Source of the DNA: Cryptomeria japonica
Lineage: Eukaryota > Streptophyta > Pinopsida > Cupressales > Cupressaceae
Assembly: GCF_030272615.1 (NCBI RefSeq)
Contig: NC_081415.1
Span: 604,943,137 to 605,007,136 of the forward strand
Length of the DNA: 64,000 nucleotides
Direction of reading: 5' to 3'
Shown: in pieces, positions 8,930 to 19,201 of the stretch
How positions within the stretch are numbered: position 1 is the first letter of the stretch
Layout of the letters: every line of letters begins with the position of its first letter
Position numbers and translations under genes: made by a program
The notes under the pieces: generated by a model
The model's database searches: none
What the model was told of the DNA's origin: nothing
The model's input: only the letters and a program-made list of their open reading frames with translations

Positions 8930-11900
8930 ATGTCAAGTAATATGACAGTGGAAGATAGACTCTAAGGAGCCTCCAACTTCGTTTCCTAGAAGATACAAAT
9001 CATTGCCATTCTTGAAGAACTAGAATTAGAGTCTTACATAGAAGAAAATCTAGTCATGCCAAATGGTGAACTAGAGAAATCTACCTCGAAAAGGCGTAAT
9101 AATAAAGAAAAGAAAATAATTATTGACTCAGTCAAAGATCGTATTCTTCCATCTATAGCCAGACTGCCTAAAGTATATGAAGTATTTAAAACCATTAAAA
9201 ATACATATGAAGTTAACAATGCGAGCAGAATGTTAACCTTGAAACAACAACTTTTAAACATAAAGATGAATAAAGATGATACAATATCTACATACTTTTC
9301 AAGGATATCTAAAGTAAAAGACCAATTACAAACTATTGGAAATGAGGTAGGTGATCAAGAAATCTCTCTCATAGCCCTAAGAGGATTACCAGTTTCATGG
9401 GAATCCTACATTCAATGTATTAGAAAAACACCCCCCTTACCCAAATTTGAACAACTTAAGAATGAGTGCATTCAAGAGGAATCTCGACTAATCTCAAGAG
9501 GATTAGGGACAAATAAAGAAGGAGAAATCCAAGCACTTAATACAAATACCTTCAACAAAAAGAAAAAGTTCTCCAAATGGAAGAGAGGAAATAAAAACCA
9601 TCAGAAAAGAGATATGTCTAAAATTCAGTGTTACAAATGCGACAAATATGGGCACACTCACAGGAATTGTCCAGAAAGGAAGAAAACACAAGCTACTCTA
9701 GCCGAAGTCAAAGGAGAAAACTCACTTTTCTTCTTAGCCCTATCAAGTAAAATAAATACAAATAAAAACACTTGGATCATAGATAGTGGAGCATCAAGGC
9801 ATATAACTGGATTCAGAAATCAGTTTGAAACAGTTAACGGGCACTCAAGTGAAGAGGTCACTATTGGAGATAACTCCACATATCCTGTGAAAGGAATTGG
9901 GACCTGTACTATCAAATTAAGAAATGGAGTATCTCTACAATTAAAGGATGTTCTATTTGTACCTGGAATAAAAAGAAATCTAGTCTCAATCTTAGGCCTA
10001 GCTGATCAAGGATATTGGGTTACCTTCAATGAAGATAAAGTTCTACTCTGGCCTAAAAATACAAATATCAAAAATTCCATAATAGTAGGTTCAAGAGATG
10101 GTAGCCTATACAAACTATGCAGTGATCAAAAGGAAGCACTAAATCTTGAAGTTTCAAATAATAATGAATTATGGCACAAAAGATTAGGACACCTAAGATA
10201 TAGTGCTCTATCCAACATAAAGAAGATTACTTTAGGACTACCCCAACTAAAATTTGAACACACAGGCATTTACAAAGGATGTGCCTTGGGAAAGAATGTG
10301 AAAGTTTCTTTTCCCTCAAGCGAGTAGAAATCAAAAGCTATTTTAGAACTAATTCACTCAGACCTATGCGGTCCCATGTCAACACCATCCCTAACTGGAT
10401 CCTTATACTACATAATCTTTGTTGACGACTACTCTCGAAAAACATGGATATATTTTCTAAAGTGCAAAGACTCAAATGAAGTACTATCTAAGTTCAAAGA
10501 ATTCAAGGCACTAGTAGAAAACCAGTCAGGGAAGAGAATTAAGGTGTTAAGATCTGACAATGGGGGAGAATATACATCTAATAACTTCAAAGACTTTTGT
10601 AATTCTATTGGGATTAAGAGGGAGTATACTGTACCATATAATCCACAACAGAATGGAGTAGCAGAAAGAAAGAACAGAACCATAATTGAAGCAGCAAAAG
10701 CCATGATGCATGACCAAATCTTACACACTTCATTCTGGGTAGAAGCTTCAAATACAACAGTCTACATTCAAAATAAGATGTCCGCACTTAGTTCTAGAAA
10801 ACATAACTCCTGAAGAAGCTTTTACAGGGAACAAACCAGACTTAAGTCATTTAAGGATATTTGGTCGTCCCGTGTATATACATATTCCCAAAGAAAAGAG
10901 GACAAAACTAGAACCATCCGAAAAAAGAGGTATCTTCATTGGCTATAGTGAAAATACTAAAAGATATCGCATTTACATTCCAGGAAAAAAAATCTGTTGA
11001 GATAAGTAGAGATGTTAAGTTTGAAGAAAACACTACACTCAAAGAACCTGAGGATGATAACATTACTAAAGAAGAAGAAGATCACATAACTGAGATTGAG
11101 AGGGAGAATATCATAGAAAATTCCAAACCTTCAGACACTGAGATGGAGGACATCATAAGAGCTTCTGAACCTCTTGTTGATGAAAATATTGAAACACTCA
11201 ATAACAAGAAAAGACCTCTATGGGCAAGGAAAATGATTAAAGAGAATAATGTAGAACCAAATAAAATTTCCAAAGAAATTAAGAGAACAAGAACTCTAAA
11301 ATGTTATGCTGCACTTCTAATCGAACTCACAAATTCTAAACCAACAAATGTCAGAGAATCCTTATCAAAACAGGCTTGGAAAGATGCTATGGTTGAAGAA
11401 TATCAATCTATACTAAAGAATGATGTTTAGGATATAGTGCCTAGACCAAAAGACAAATCAGTTGTCTCATCCAAGTGGTTATTCAAGATCAAATATGCAT
11501 CTGATGGCCGCATTGAAAAACATAAAGCTCACTTTGTGGCCAAGGGATTCTCTCAGAAAGTAGGAATTGATTATAAAGAGACATTTGCCCCAGTTGCCCG
11601 GTATATGTCAGTAAGAACAATCATTGTAATTGCAGCATCCAAAGGATGGAAAATTCACCAAATGGACGTAAAGATTGCCTTCCTAAATGGATCAATTGAA
11701 GAAGAAGTATATATAGAACAACCAGAAGGATTCACCATACATGATAAAAATTGCTATGTTTGTAAACTAAAGAAAGCTCTTTATGGGTTAAAACAAGCAC
11801 ATAGGGCCTAGTATGCAAGGATAGACAACTATCTCTCCAAACTAGGGTACTCCAAGAACCTAGCAGATCCCAACATCTACTTCAAGGCTTCAAATGGCAA

Positions 11901-12864
11901 TATGATTATATTGGTCCTTTACATGGATGATCTTTTGATAACAGGAGAGGATAATCTCATTGAGAAATGTAAGCAAGATCTAGCAACAAAATTCGATATG
12001 AAGGATCTAGGGCTTCTACATTATTTTCTGGGATTAGAAGTATGGCAGAAGAAAAACTACATCTTCCTAAATCAAGGAAAGTACACCATAGATATTCTAA
12101 CTAGATTTGGGATGATGGAGTGTAAGCCATTAGCTACACCAATGGAAACTAATTTGCACAAGTTGAAAATTGAGGTAGAAGATTCAAAACCTACAGATCC
12201 CACACTCTACAGACAAATCATCGGTTCACTCATGTATTTGGTAAATACTCATCCTGATATCTGCTATGCTACAAATGTATTAAGTCACTTCATGTGTGAA
12301 CCTAAGAAGATACATCTAATGGCTGCTAAACACATTCTAAGATATTTACGAGGCACAATCGGACTTGGCTTAAAGTATGAAAATGTTGAGATTCAACTTG
12401 AAGAATATTCTAATTTTGATTGGGCCGGAAGTACCACTGACCGTAAAAGTACTACAGGGTGTTGCTTCAATCTTGGTTTTGCTATGATATCTTGGTTCAA
12501 TAGAAGACAGTCAGTAGTTGCACAAAGATCCACCGAAGCAGAATATATGGCAGCCTCCATGGGAGCTCGTGAAGCGGTATGGCTAAGAAAGTTATTATTT
12601 GGATTATTTGGAAAAACTCTAAATTCAACAATAATTCACTATGATAATCAGAGCTGTATCAAGCTCTCAGTAAATTCAGTTTTTCACAATCGATCCAAAC
12701 ATATTGAGATCCCTTATCACTACATAAGAGATATGGTAGATCGAAATGTCATAAAACTAGTGTACATCAGTACTGAAGAACAAAATGCTGATATCTTCAC
12801 CAAGCCACTTGCAATATTGAAGATAGAATACTTCAGAAGTAAACTTGGTATGACTAGATTATAA
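8930..12864 (+). pseudogene. Copia-1 gag-pol polyprotein, inactivated
   Basis: From ATG 8,930 (an in-frame ATG also exists at 8,879), the gag part shows a C-X2-C-X4-H-X4-C knuckle (CYKCDKYGHTHRNC). Protease has WIIDSGASRHITG. Integrase has LWHKRLGH, CKGCALGK, HSDLCGP and LRSDNGGEY. RT has YMDD at 11,920-11,931. RNase H has STEAEYMA and ends near TKPL before TAA. Damage consists of stops at 8,963 (TAA), 8,987 (TAG), 10,325 (TAG), 11,428 (TAG) and 11,809 (TAG), plus two single-base frameshifts. One frameshift lies near 10,777 and one in an A-run near 10,985. Three of the TAG codons sit where the family has Trp, fitting G-to-A change of TGG. No product can be made. Confidence 0.95.
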
Positions 12865-13251
12865 TTGAGATTATTAGGATGAAATTCCTACCATGTGTAA
12901 TTTGTTCATGAATAAATAAATAAAATGTATATTGCAATATTCTAATTGTGTTCAAGAAGATGACGATCTTCTTATGTTTAAGGTTACTATTTCAAGGTGA
13001 CAATCTTGACAATAGCTCACCAAGTGTCAAGATTGACTACATTAAGTTGTTGTCCTGGACTATGCCGGATATCTTGATCCTAAAGTATGTGATCATCTCA
13101 TGATTGACTTCTTAAGTGATTGTCCCAGACTGAGCCGAATATCATGATATTGAGTTTATTGTCCTGACAAGACTATATTAAATTTTGTCCCGAATTGTGT
13201 CGGAAGTCATGATAGAATATGCTCCCAAGAAAATTACTTAGATCCACTCCT

Positions 13252-13263
13252 ACTAAGAGGGAG
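13252..13263 (+). other. Copia-1 polypurine tract
   Basis: ACTAAGAGGGAG ends at the first base before the 3' LTR TGTTAAG, the expected priming site. Confidence 0.85.
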
Positions 13264-13559
13264 TGTTAAGATATAGCCCTCATGAGTCTAACTAATGGTA
13301 AATTGGTTATTATCTAGAGAGTGATATATTAACAAAGCATATGGTTTGGAAATTAAACATAAACAAACTAATTGTTATGAACGGTTGCCTCCGTAGGGAC
13401 ATGTCCATACGTGGCAATTGCCACGTATGGACATGTCCCTACGTAGGCAACCTTTCCTCTTGTATTTAAACAGGATTCAATGATGGAGATGATCAATAAC
13501 TCACAGCAATTAGTCTTCCAGAATCGCTGTCATTTTTCTTCGATCCATAATTCACAACA
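13264..13559 (+). repeat. Copia-1 3' LTR
   Basis: 296 bp, the same length as the 5' LTR, about 22 mismatches by eye. It keeps a near-perfect palindrome (13,385-13,450) directly upstream of TATTTAAA (13,463-13,470). Confidence 0.96.
13385..13450 (+). promoter_or_regulatory. 66-bp LTR palindrome carrying paired ACGTGGC motifs
   Basis: Two 33-bp arms are inverted copies with one mismatch, centred on GGCAATTGCC. Each half holds TACGTGGC, the core of plant ABA-responsive/G-box elements bound by bZIP factors, and ACATGTCC. It ends about 12 bp before the TATA-like box, so it occupies the proximal U3 promoter. Binding and stress response are inferences from the motif. Confidence 0.7.
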
Positions 13560-13995
13560 GTACCCATTGCATCGGCTGCTCTGTTGTCCAACTTGGGTAT
13601 TTGGTTGAAGGTGATGTGTACAAAATACTGTTTGAAATCATCAACCATACATTTTTATGGTAGTAGCTTGTCATCTTTCATCTGATAGTCATTGTTGATC
13701 TGATTTATGACTAGTTGTGAATCTCCGTAGACTTTCAATTTTGTGATTCTCCACTCCACAACCATTTTGATTCCTATAACCAATGCCTCATACTAAACAA
13801 TATTATTTGTGCATGGAAACATGAGTCTATATGATCTTGGTATGGTGTGTCCTTCAAGAGTGATGAATAGAATGTCGACACCTGAGCCATGTTGAGTGTA
13901 GGAACCATCAAAGTATAGGGTCCATTTCTTTGTGGTAATAGCAAGAACATCCATATTTGGAAATTTGATCTCCATTGGTTGTTTATCTAGTAGTG
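13560..13995 (-). pseudogene. Ty3-II second (archaeal-type) RNase H
   Basis: The minus strand encodes WTLYFDGSYTQHGSGVDI, RLMFPCTNNIV, YEALVIGIKM and LKVYGDSQLVINQ, the pattern of the extra archaeal-like RNase H found in Tat-lineage elements. The Asp of YFDGS, the Glu of YEAL and the Asp of GDS are present. A stop separates TNNIV from YEAL. The reading is cut at 13,560 by Copia-1 and continues at 8,499. Confidence 0.8.
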
Positions 13996-14540
13996 GTGCA
14001 TTAGCTAATTGATCTACAATTACCTGTCCTTTGATATTTCGATGCTTTGTGTAGTGGATATCGAATTCACTGAGAATCATCACCCATTTAGCCAATCTTC
14101 CTGTGAGAGCTGCTTTGCTCAATAAGTACTTTAGAGGGTCAATTTTTGCTACTATCTTGATTGTGTGAGCCAGCATGTACTATTAGAACTTTTGAGAAGT
14201 GAACACCACTATTAAACAAGCCTTCTCAATGAATGTATAATTGAGCTCATATCCATTCAAAGTTCTACTGATGTAATAGATATCTTGTTCCTTACCTTCT
14301 TGATTTTCTTGTGCTAATAGTGCCCCCAATGATATGTTTGTTGTTGATATGTAGAGAATAAGTGGCTTTGCTGCTATTGGTGGTACCAGAACTGGCAGGT
14401 TCATTAGATATTGCTTGATTTGATAGAATGATTCTACACATTTGGCTTCCCATCTGAATGGTACATTCTTATGTAGCAAATGATTGAATGGTAGGCTTTT
14501 ATCTGCTAGTTGGGCGATGAATCACCTGATTGACTAGAGC
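13996..14540 (-). pseudogene. Ty3-II first RNase H domain
   Basis: This covers the RT connection and retroviral-type RNase H, with FRWEAKCVESFYQIK, KPLILYISTTN, SLGALLAQ and YYISRTL. The position that is normally Asp before the SLGALLAQ motif reads Asn, so catalysis looks lost. One stop after the TSQKF stretch separates it from the next block (TIKIVAKIDPLKYLL). It lies directly upstream of the second RNase H. Confidence 0.8.
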
Positions 14541-15291
14541 CAACCTTGCAAGGATCTAAGCTGGCTAATGTTTTTAGGGGGGCATCTCCATGATGGCTTG
14601 TACCTTTGCTGGATTTACTTCAATGCTTTTTTCTGATACGATGTAGGCTAATAACTTACACTTCTTAGGGTTGAGCCTAACTTGAAATTTTTTCCAACTT
14701 GTCAAAAAAAATCTCTAATATGCCTAGATGTTCTACTCGAGTAAATGACTTAACTAGTAAATCATCCACATAGTCTTCCATGAAGGTATGCATCATGTCA
14801 TGAAAGATTGTTGTCATTGCTCATTGATAAGTTGCCCCAACATTCTTTAAGCCAAAAGGCATGACATTCCAACAATATGTTTCCCAAGGACAGGTAAACG
14901 TTCTTTTATCTTGATCCCCTGGAGCTATCTTTGTTTGATTATAGCCAGAAAAACCATCCATTAGTGATAGCATTGCATGGCCTGTTGTGAGGTCTACAAT
15001 TATGTCGATACTGAGCAAAGGAAAGTCATCCTTTGGACAAGCTTTGTTGACATCTCGAAAATCGGTGCATATCCTAATGCTACCATCTAGTTTTGAAACT
15101 GGCACAATGTTGGAAATCCATTCAGCATAGTCTATAGGTTGAATAAATCTGACGTCTAATAGTTTCTTTAGCTCAGCTTTGACCATGAGTGCTACATGTG
15201 GATTCATCTTTCCCAATTTTTGTTTAACTGGCTTAGCTCCTAGAGTAGTGGATAAGTGATGCATGATTAAGTGTGGATCGATCCCAAGCAT
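14541..15291 (-). pseudogene. Ty3-II reverse transcriptase
   Basis: The longest clean part (14,821-15,291) shows the finger and palm blocks IVPVSKLDGSIRICTDFRD, NKACPKDDFPL, MDGFSGYNQ and MPFGLKN. After a stop, the catalytic YVDD follows at 14,761-14,772 with DLLVKS. Then come the thumb-side blocks KFQVRLNPKKCKLL and EVNPAKVQAI, ending near MPP at about 14,580. The Asp pair of YVDD and the Asp of DFRD are intact, but the stop and a frameshift near 14,575 disable the protein. Confidence 0.92.
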
Positions 15292-17099
15292 ATCTGCATA
15301 TGACTAGGCAAAATTGATTTTCTTTTCTTTGAAAAATTTAATAAACTCTGATTTTTCTTCCTCTATCAAAGATTCTGCTAGGTGTATGTTTTTGGCTGCT
15401 TTTGTTGTAGCAATGTTGATTGGTTGAGTGGGGTCAATCAGTATGGGTGATCGCTCTTGATAGTGTTCAAGAAGAGTGTCAAGTCTCTCATTGTTGGTTG
15501 CCTTATAAAGGTTTTCACTCGTAGATGCATCCTTTATTTTTACTTTTTTGTGATCTAGTGCTGCCATTGACTAGTTTTCAATAGTAGATCCTTTATTTCT
15601 TTCATTTTTGTGACCGAGAGACTTGACACTACCCTAATTGCAGATGTCATTACTTTGTTTGCTGGTAGAGTTTGTTTCCAGGTTGAGAGTACCTAAATAA
15701 TGGATAATGGAATCATCATTTGGGAAAATTGGTATGTCATGATTTTCAGGTTCATCCCAGTCTAAAGATCAGGAAAGACGAGTCATAAGGAGTCATTGGG
15801 TGGGTCAAGTTCGGCTGTTGTAAGCATTAGGATGGAGGTATCATCAAGGTTGGTGGGGATATTAAATATGTTAATGATTTTGTCAAGGTCCTCGATGATA
15901 TCATCTTCCATGTAGACTTGCTCGTAATGTCACTGCTCATTTTCGTTGGCGTCATAAATATTTTGTGGACCAAATTCAAGTAGTCTAGGCTCTGTGCTTT
16001 GTCCTTCTTGAGAAAGGGGTGTATGACTAGCATTTTCTGAAATATCTTGAGTAACATTTGAACATCTGCCCCATTCATATTCATTAGAATCAGTCTCAGA
16101 GGTATTATCCTAGATTCTTTCAGTGTTGCGGACTAGTATGTTGTAGGGGGAAAAGAGCTCCTTGATGATTGATACTAATCTCACAGTCTTCTCTGATTCC
16201 ATATTAGATCCTACTTCTACTCTTTGCATCTACTCATATACTGTCTCTCCTAGAGGAGCAATGATGTTGTTAGGGTGTGATTCTTCTTTGTTTGAAACAA
16301 GTTCCTAAACATGATGTACTTCTGCACAAGGCACTTCTTCTTTTTGAATGGTTGACTCCTCATGTTGTTTCTCTGTTTCCTAGTATTCATGTTCTTTTCA
16401 TATTGTTTCTACTCATTCAAATAGTGCTTCCTACCATGAGTCCTCCTTGTATTTCTTCTTTGCCTTCCACTGAGGTTTTTGATATTTATTTGGTGTCTTC
16501 TTTGGGGGTAGAGTGTGTTCATAGCCCAATCTTGTTTTGTCTTTAGAAAACCGGGAAGGATGATCCAATGGTTCCATGACACCTTTGTGACACTTGTTGA
16601 TAGGTCCTTTGCCCTTGTATTCCATTTGTTGCATGATCAGGTAGCCTTTTCCATATAGTTGTGTTGGTATAGCTACTTCCATAGTAGTTGCTCTGACTTT
16701 TTCTTCATCCTTGTATAGCCAACTAAGGATGTCTTTTTCTTCCGATTCATGAGCTAGTGTGCCTAGTTGAATAAATTTGCCATTAAACTTGGTGATGGGT
16801 TGTGTTGCTTGATGTTTTGATGCTGAAGGTAGCCTAGGAGATTTAGGTGATGCTAGCAAGTTGATTAAACACAAGGGTTCCAAAGAGTACTCTCCCATGC
16901 CTTGTTCTTTGATTTTCATCTTCTGTTTGAAATCCATAGATAAAGATTTAAGATTTTCCTACTGAAGATTTGGTGTTGAGGAAGTTTGTTTTTCTCTGTT
17001 ATGTGGAACCAAACTGTCTTGGGCTACCCCCATAGAATTACAATGTTGTAAAGGGTTATGATCCGTTGATATAGAAATCTCCTGCCCATTGTATGGGAA
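15292..17099 (-). pseudogene. Ty3-II protease-RT linker with G-patch-like segment
   Basis: Several open pieces (16,431-16,937, 15,827-16,084, 15,304-15,567) in shifted frames link protease and RT. The 168-codon piece contains GKGYLIMQQMEYKGKGPI, then GVMEPL and RLGYEHTLPP. The spaced glycines and aromatic residues resemble a degenerate G-patch (D111) motif. The rest is low complexity. The G-patch reading is tentative; the position within pol is secure. Confidence 0.65.
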
Positions 17100-17767
17100 C
17101 TTAACACACTGGTGCTAAGTTGAGGATACTGCTTGCATTTCATGTATCCAAGATCGACCCAATGAAATATTGTATGTGAGGTCTATGTCTAAGAATTGGC
17201 ATATAGTGTCCTTTTGTATTGGTCCTAGTTGAATTGGCAACATCACGGTTCCCTTGGATGATCTTTCTTCATCATCATATGCTTTGAAAGTGATCTTTTT
17301 GTGTGGATCAATAGACAACTCAGAGAAGCCTAATGCATGGATAAGATTTTGGTACAGATATTGAGTCCAGCTCCTCCATCTATTAATACTCTTTTAACTT
17401 GATGTTTGTAGACCAAGACTTCAATGTGGAGTGGAGTATTGTGTGGATGGCTCAATGAAATATTTTCATGCTTAGAAAAGGTGAGATTATGAGGCCCTAT
17501 CATATGAGCTACCATGGCTTGGAATTTGTCAATATCTAGATCTTGAGGTACATTTGTTTCCAATAGTGCCTATTCTAACATGTCCTTGTGTTTTGGTGAA
17601 AGTTTCAACAACTCAAGTATAGATATTTGAGCAGGAGTTTTGTGCAGTTGACTGACCAAATCATATTGAATTTTGGGTATGGTGTTTGCTGCTGATGTAT
17701 GCCCCTTCAAGACATATTTTTGAGCTCTGGTAGTTACATTGATCGATTTGTGTTCGTGTTTGTCCTT
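17100..17767 (-). pseudogene. Ty3-II protease region
   Basis: The active-site block VLIDGGAGLNIC is followed by a second block ISLGRSWIHEMQAV. Both fit plant Ty3 retropepsins, where the DGGAGLN variant is common. Upstream, NVTTRAQKYVLKGHT and HKTPAQISILELLKLSP form the gag-protease connector. An in-frame TAG follows KDMLE near 17,570. The frame joins the gag remnant at 24,147 once Copia-2 and one GATTG copy are removed. Confidence 0.88.
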
Positions 17768-17772
17768 GATTG

Positions 17773-18433
17773 TGTTAGTGTAGGTTTTTTTATTTTCCTT
17801 ATGTTAGGGGGTATTTATTTTTCCTACACATATATTATTAAGCTTGCTTAGGTTATTAGGTGTGGTTAATATGAGGACACATGGCGGAATACATTAGCTA
17901 CATGTGTAACTCTCCACCTCACATGGGTAGTTGAGTTACACACCCTCTTTTGGCTTGTTGTGCCACCTCTCTTAACCACTATTTTGTCATTTCCTAAGTG
18001 GGTTATGGGGTAGTTGGGTTTCTCACCCTCTTTTGGCCTTATGTGCCACCTCTTATAACTCCTTTTTAGTTTTCATGTAAGGAGGTTATGCCACATGTTT
18101 TGGCATTTACCAAGTAGGTAAAAACCTCCCACCTTTTATGGGGTAGTAGGTAAAACCTCCCACTTTTTATGGAGGTGGGAGTTAATGCACCTCTTGGTTG
18201 TATATGCTATTATTTTTCTATATAATAAGCAATATACTCTCACCTTCACAAGTGAAGTGATAGCTCGGTGAGAGTCTTCTCTAAATTCTCTTCTTTATCT
18301 CTATTTTTCTCTCATATCAGATTTATCTTCATTCAGCTATTTTGATCTTTGATCATCCGTTGCTTGGAGTTGCATGTGATCTATGACCAACATCAGATCC
18401 TGGCTCAATTCTTGCTTCTCACAGAATTTAACA
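17773..18433 (+). repeat. Copia-2 5' LTR
   Basis: 661 bp with TG...CA ends. The stretch from 18,210 (TATTTTTCTATATAATAAG) contains a likely TATA region. It is nearly identical to the 3' copy. Confidence 0.97.
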
Positions 18434-18445
18434 TGGTATCAGAGC
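18434..18445 (+). other. Copia-2 primer-binding site
   Basis: TGGTATCAGAGC abuts the 5' LTR, complementary to initiator methionine tRNA, as in Copia-1. Confidence 0.96.
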
Positions 18446-19201
18446 CGTGTTGTCTGGTATAGCTCATTGCTTTTCTGATTTATTTGAGAGATTTGAGATG
18501 GTTAGATAGCTAATATTTTTCTTAAAAACTAAGTATGCTCTTCTCTTGCATTTTTGTGTGATCTGGAGAATCAGAACAGTTTGAAGGAAAATAAGCTTCT
18601 AGTTAAATCTGGTTTTATATATGTGTTCTTTAAGATCTGGGTGATTGCAGCATTTTTGGTAATATTGGAGGCTTCTTTAGCATTTCCAGAGTGTCCAGAA
18701 GGCTTGTGAAAATCATAAGTGACTTTTATTTCACCAAATTCAGAGTTTGGAGAACACAGTAAAAAAAATCAGAGCACTTGACGGAAAGCTGGAAATGAGC
18801 ACTCTTCATAATTGCAGGTCTTATTGAAACATTCTACCCTTCCTTGTTAGATATTGCAGGTTGAATCAGCTGCATGTTTTTTTTCTCTTCTATAGATCAT
18901 ATCTTTCTTCTCACAACTCTATTTTACAAAAACGAATAGTTGTTGGAAAGGTATTAAGATACATTGAGCAGCTATAAGGCTAATTTTTTCAGATTTTGTA
19001 TTTAAACTTTCTATTTTGGCCATTAAAGCCTTAGAAAGCATTGTAATATGATAAAAGCCTTGTAAATGCACTAATTATAAAGTGCCAACCTTGTAATATT
19101 TGGGGGGGGGTGATTTCAAAGACTAGTGAAAAGGGGGGGTGTCTCTTGTGTCTTCTTTCTTGCACTCTTCTTGACTCTTTGCAATCTTCTTTTCTGCTAT
19201 C
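18446..19201 (+). other. Copia-2 untranslated leader
   Basis: About 750 bp between PBS and gag with no coding potential. It contains two G-runs near 19,102 and 19,131. Confidence 0.75.

Larger units (their letters stand above)
8500..13559 (+). mobile_element. Copia-1: full-length Ty1/copia element (5,060 bp)
   Basis: Two 296-bp LTRs in direct orientation (8,500-8,795 and 13,264-13,559) begin TGTTAAGATATAG and end ACA. The element is flanked by a perfect 5-bp duplication, GTACC (8,495-8,499 and 13,560-13,564). A PBS follows the 5' LTR and a purine tract precedes the 3' LTR. The coding order gag, protease, integrase, RT, RNase H defines Ty1/copia. By eye the LTRs differ at about 22 of 296 positions, so this is an old insertion. 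It interrupts the RNase H/integrase junction of Ty3-II, whose reading frame resumes on both sides. Confidence 0.97.
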
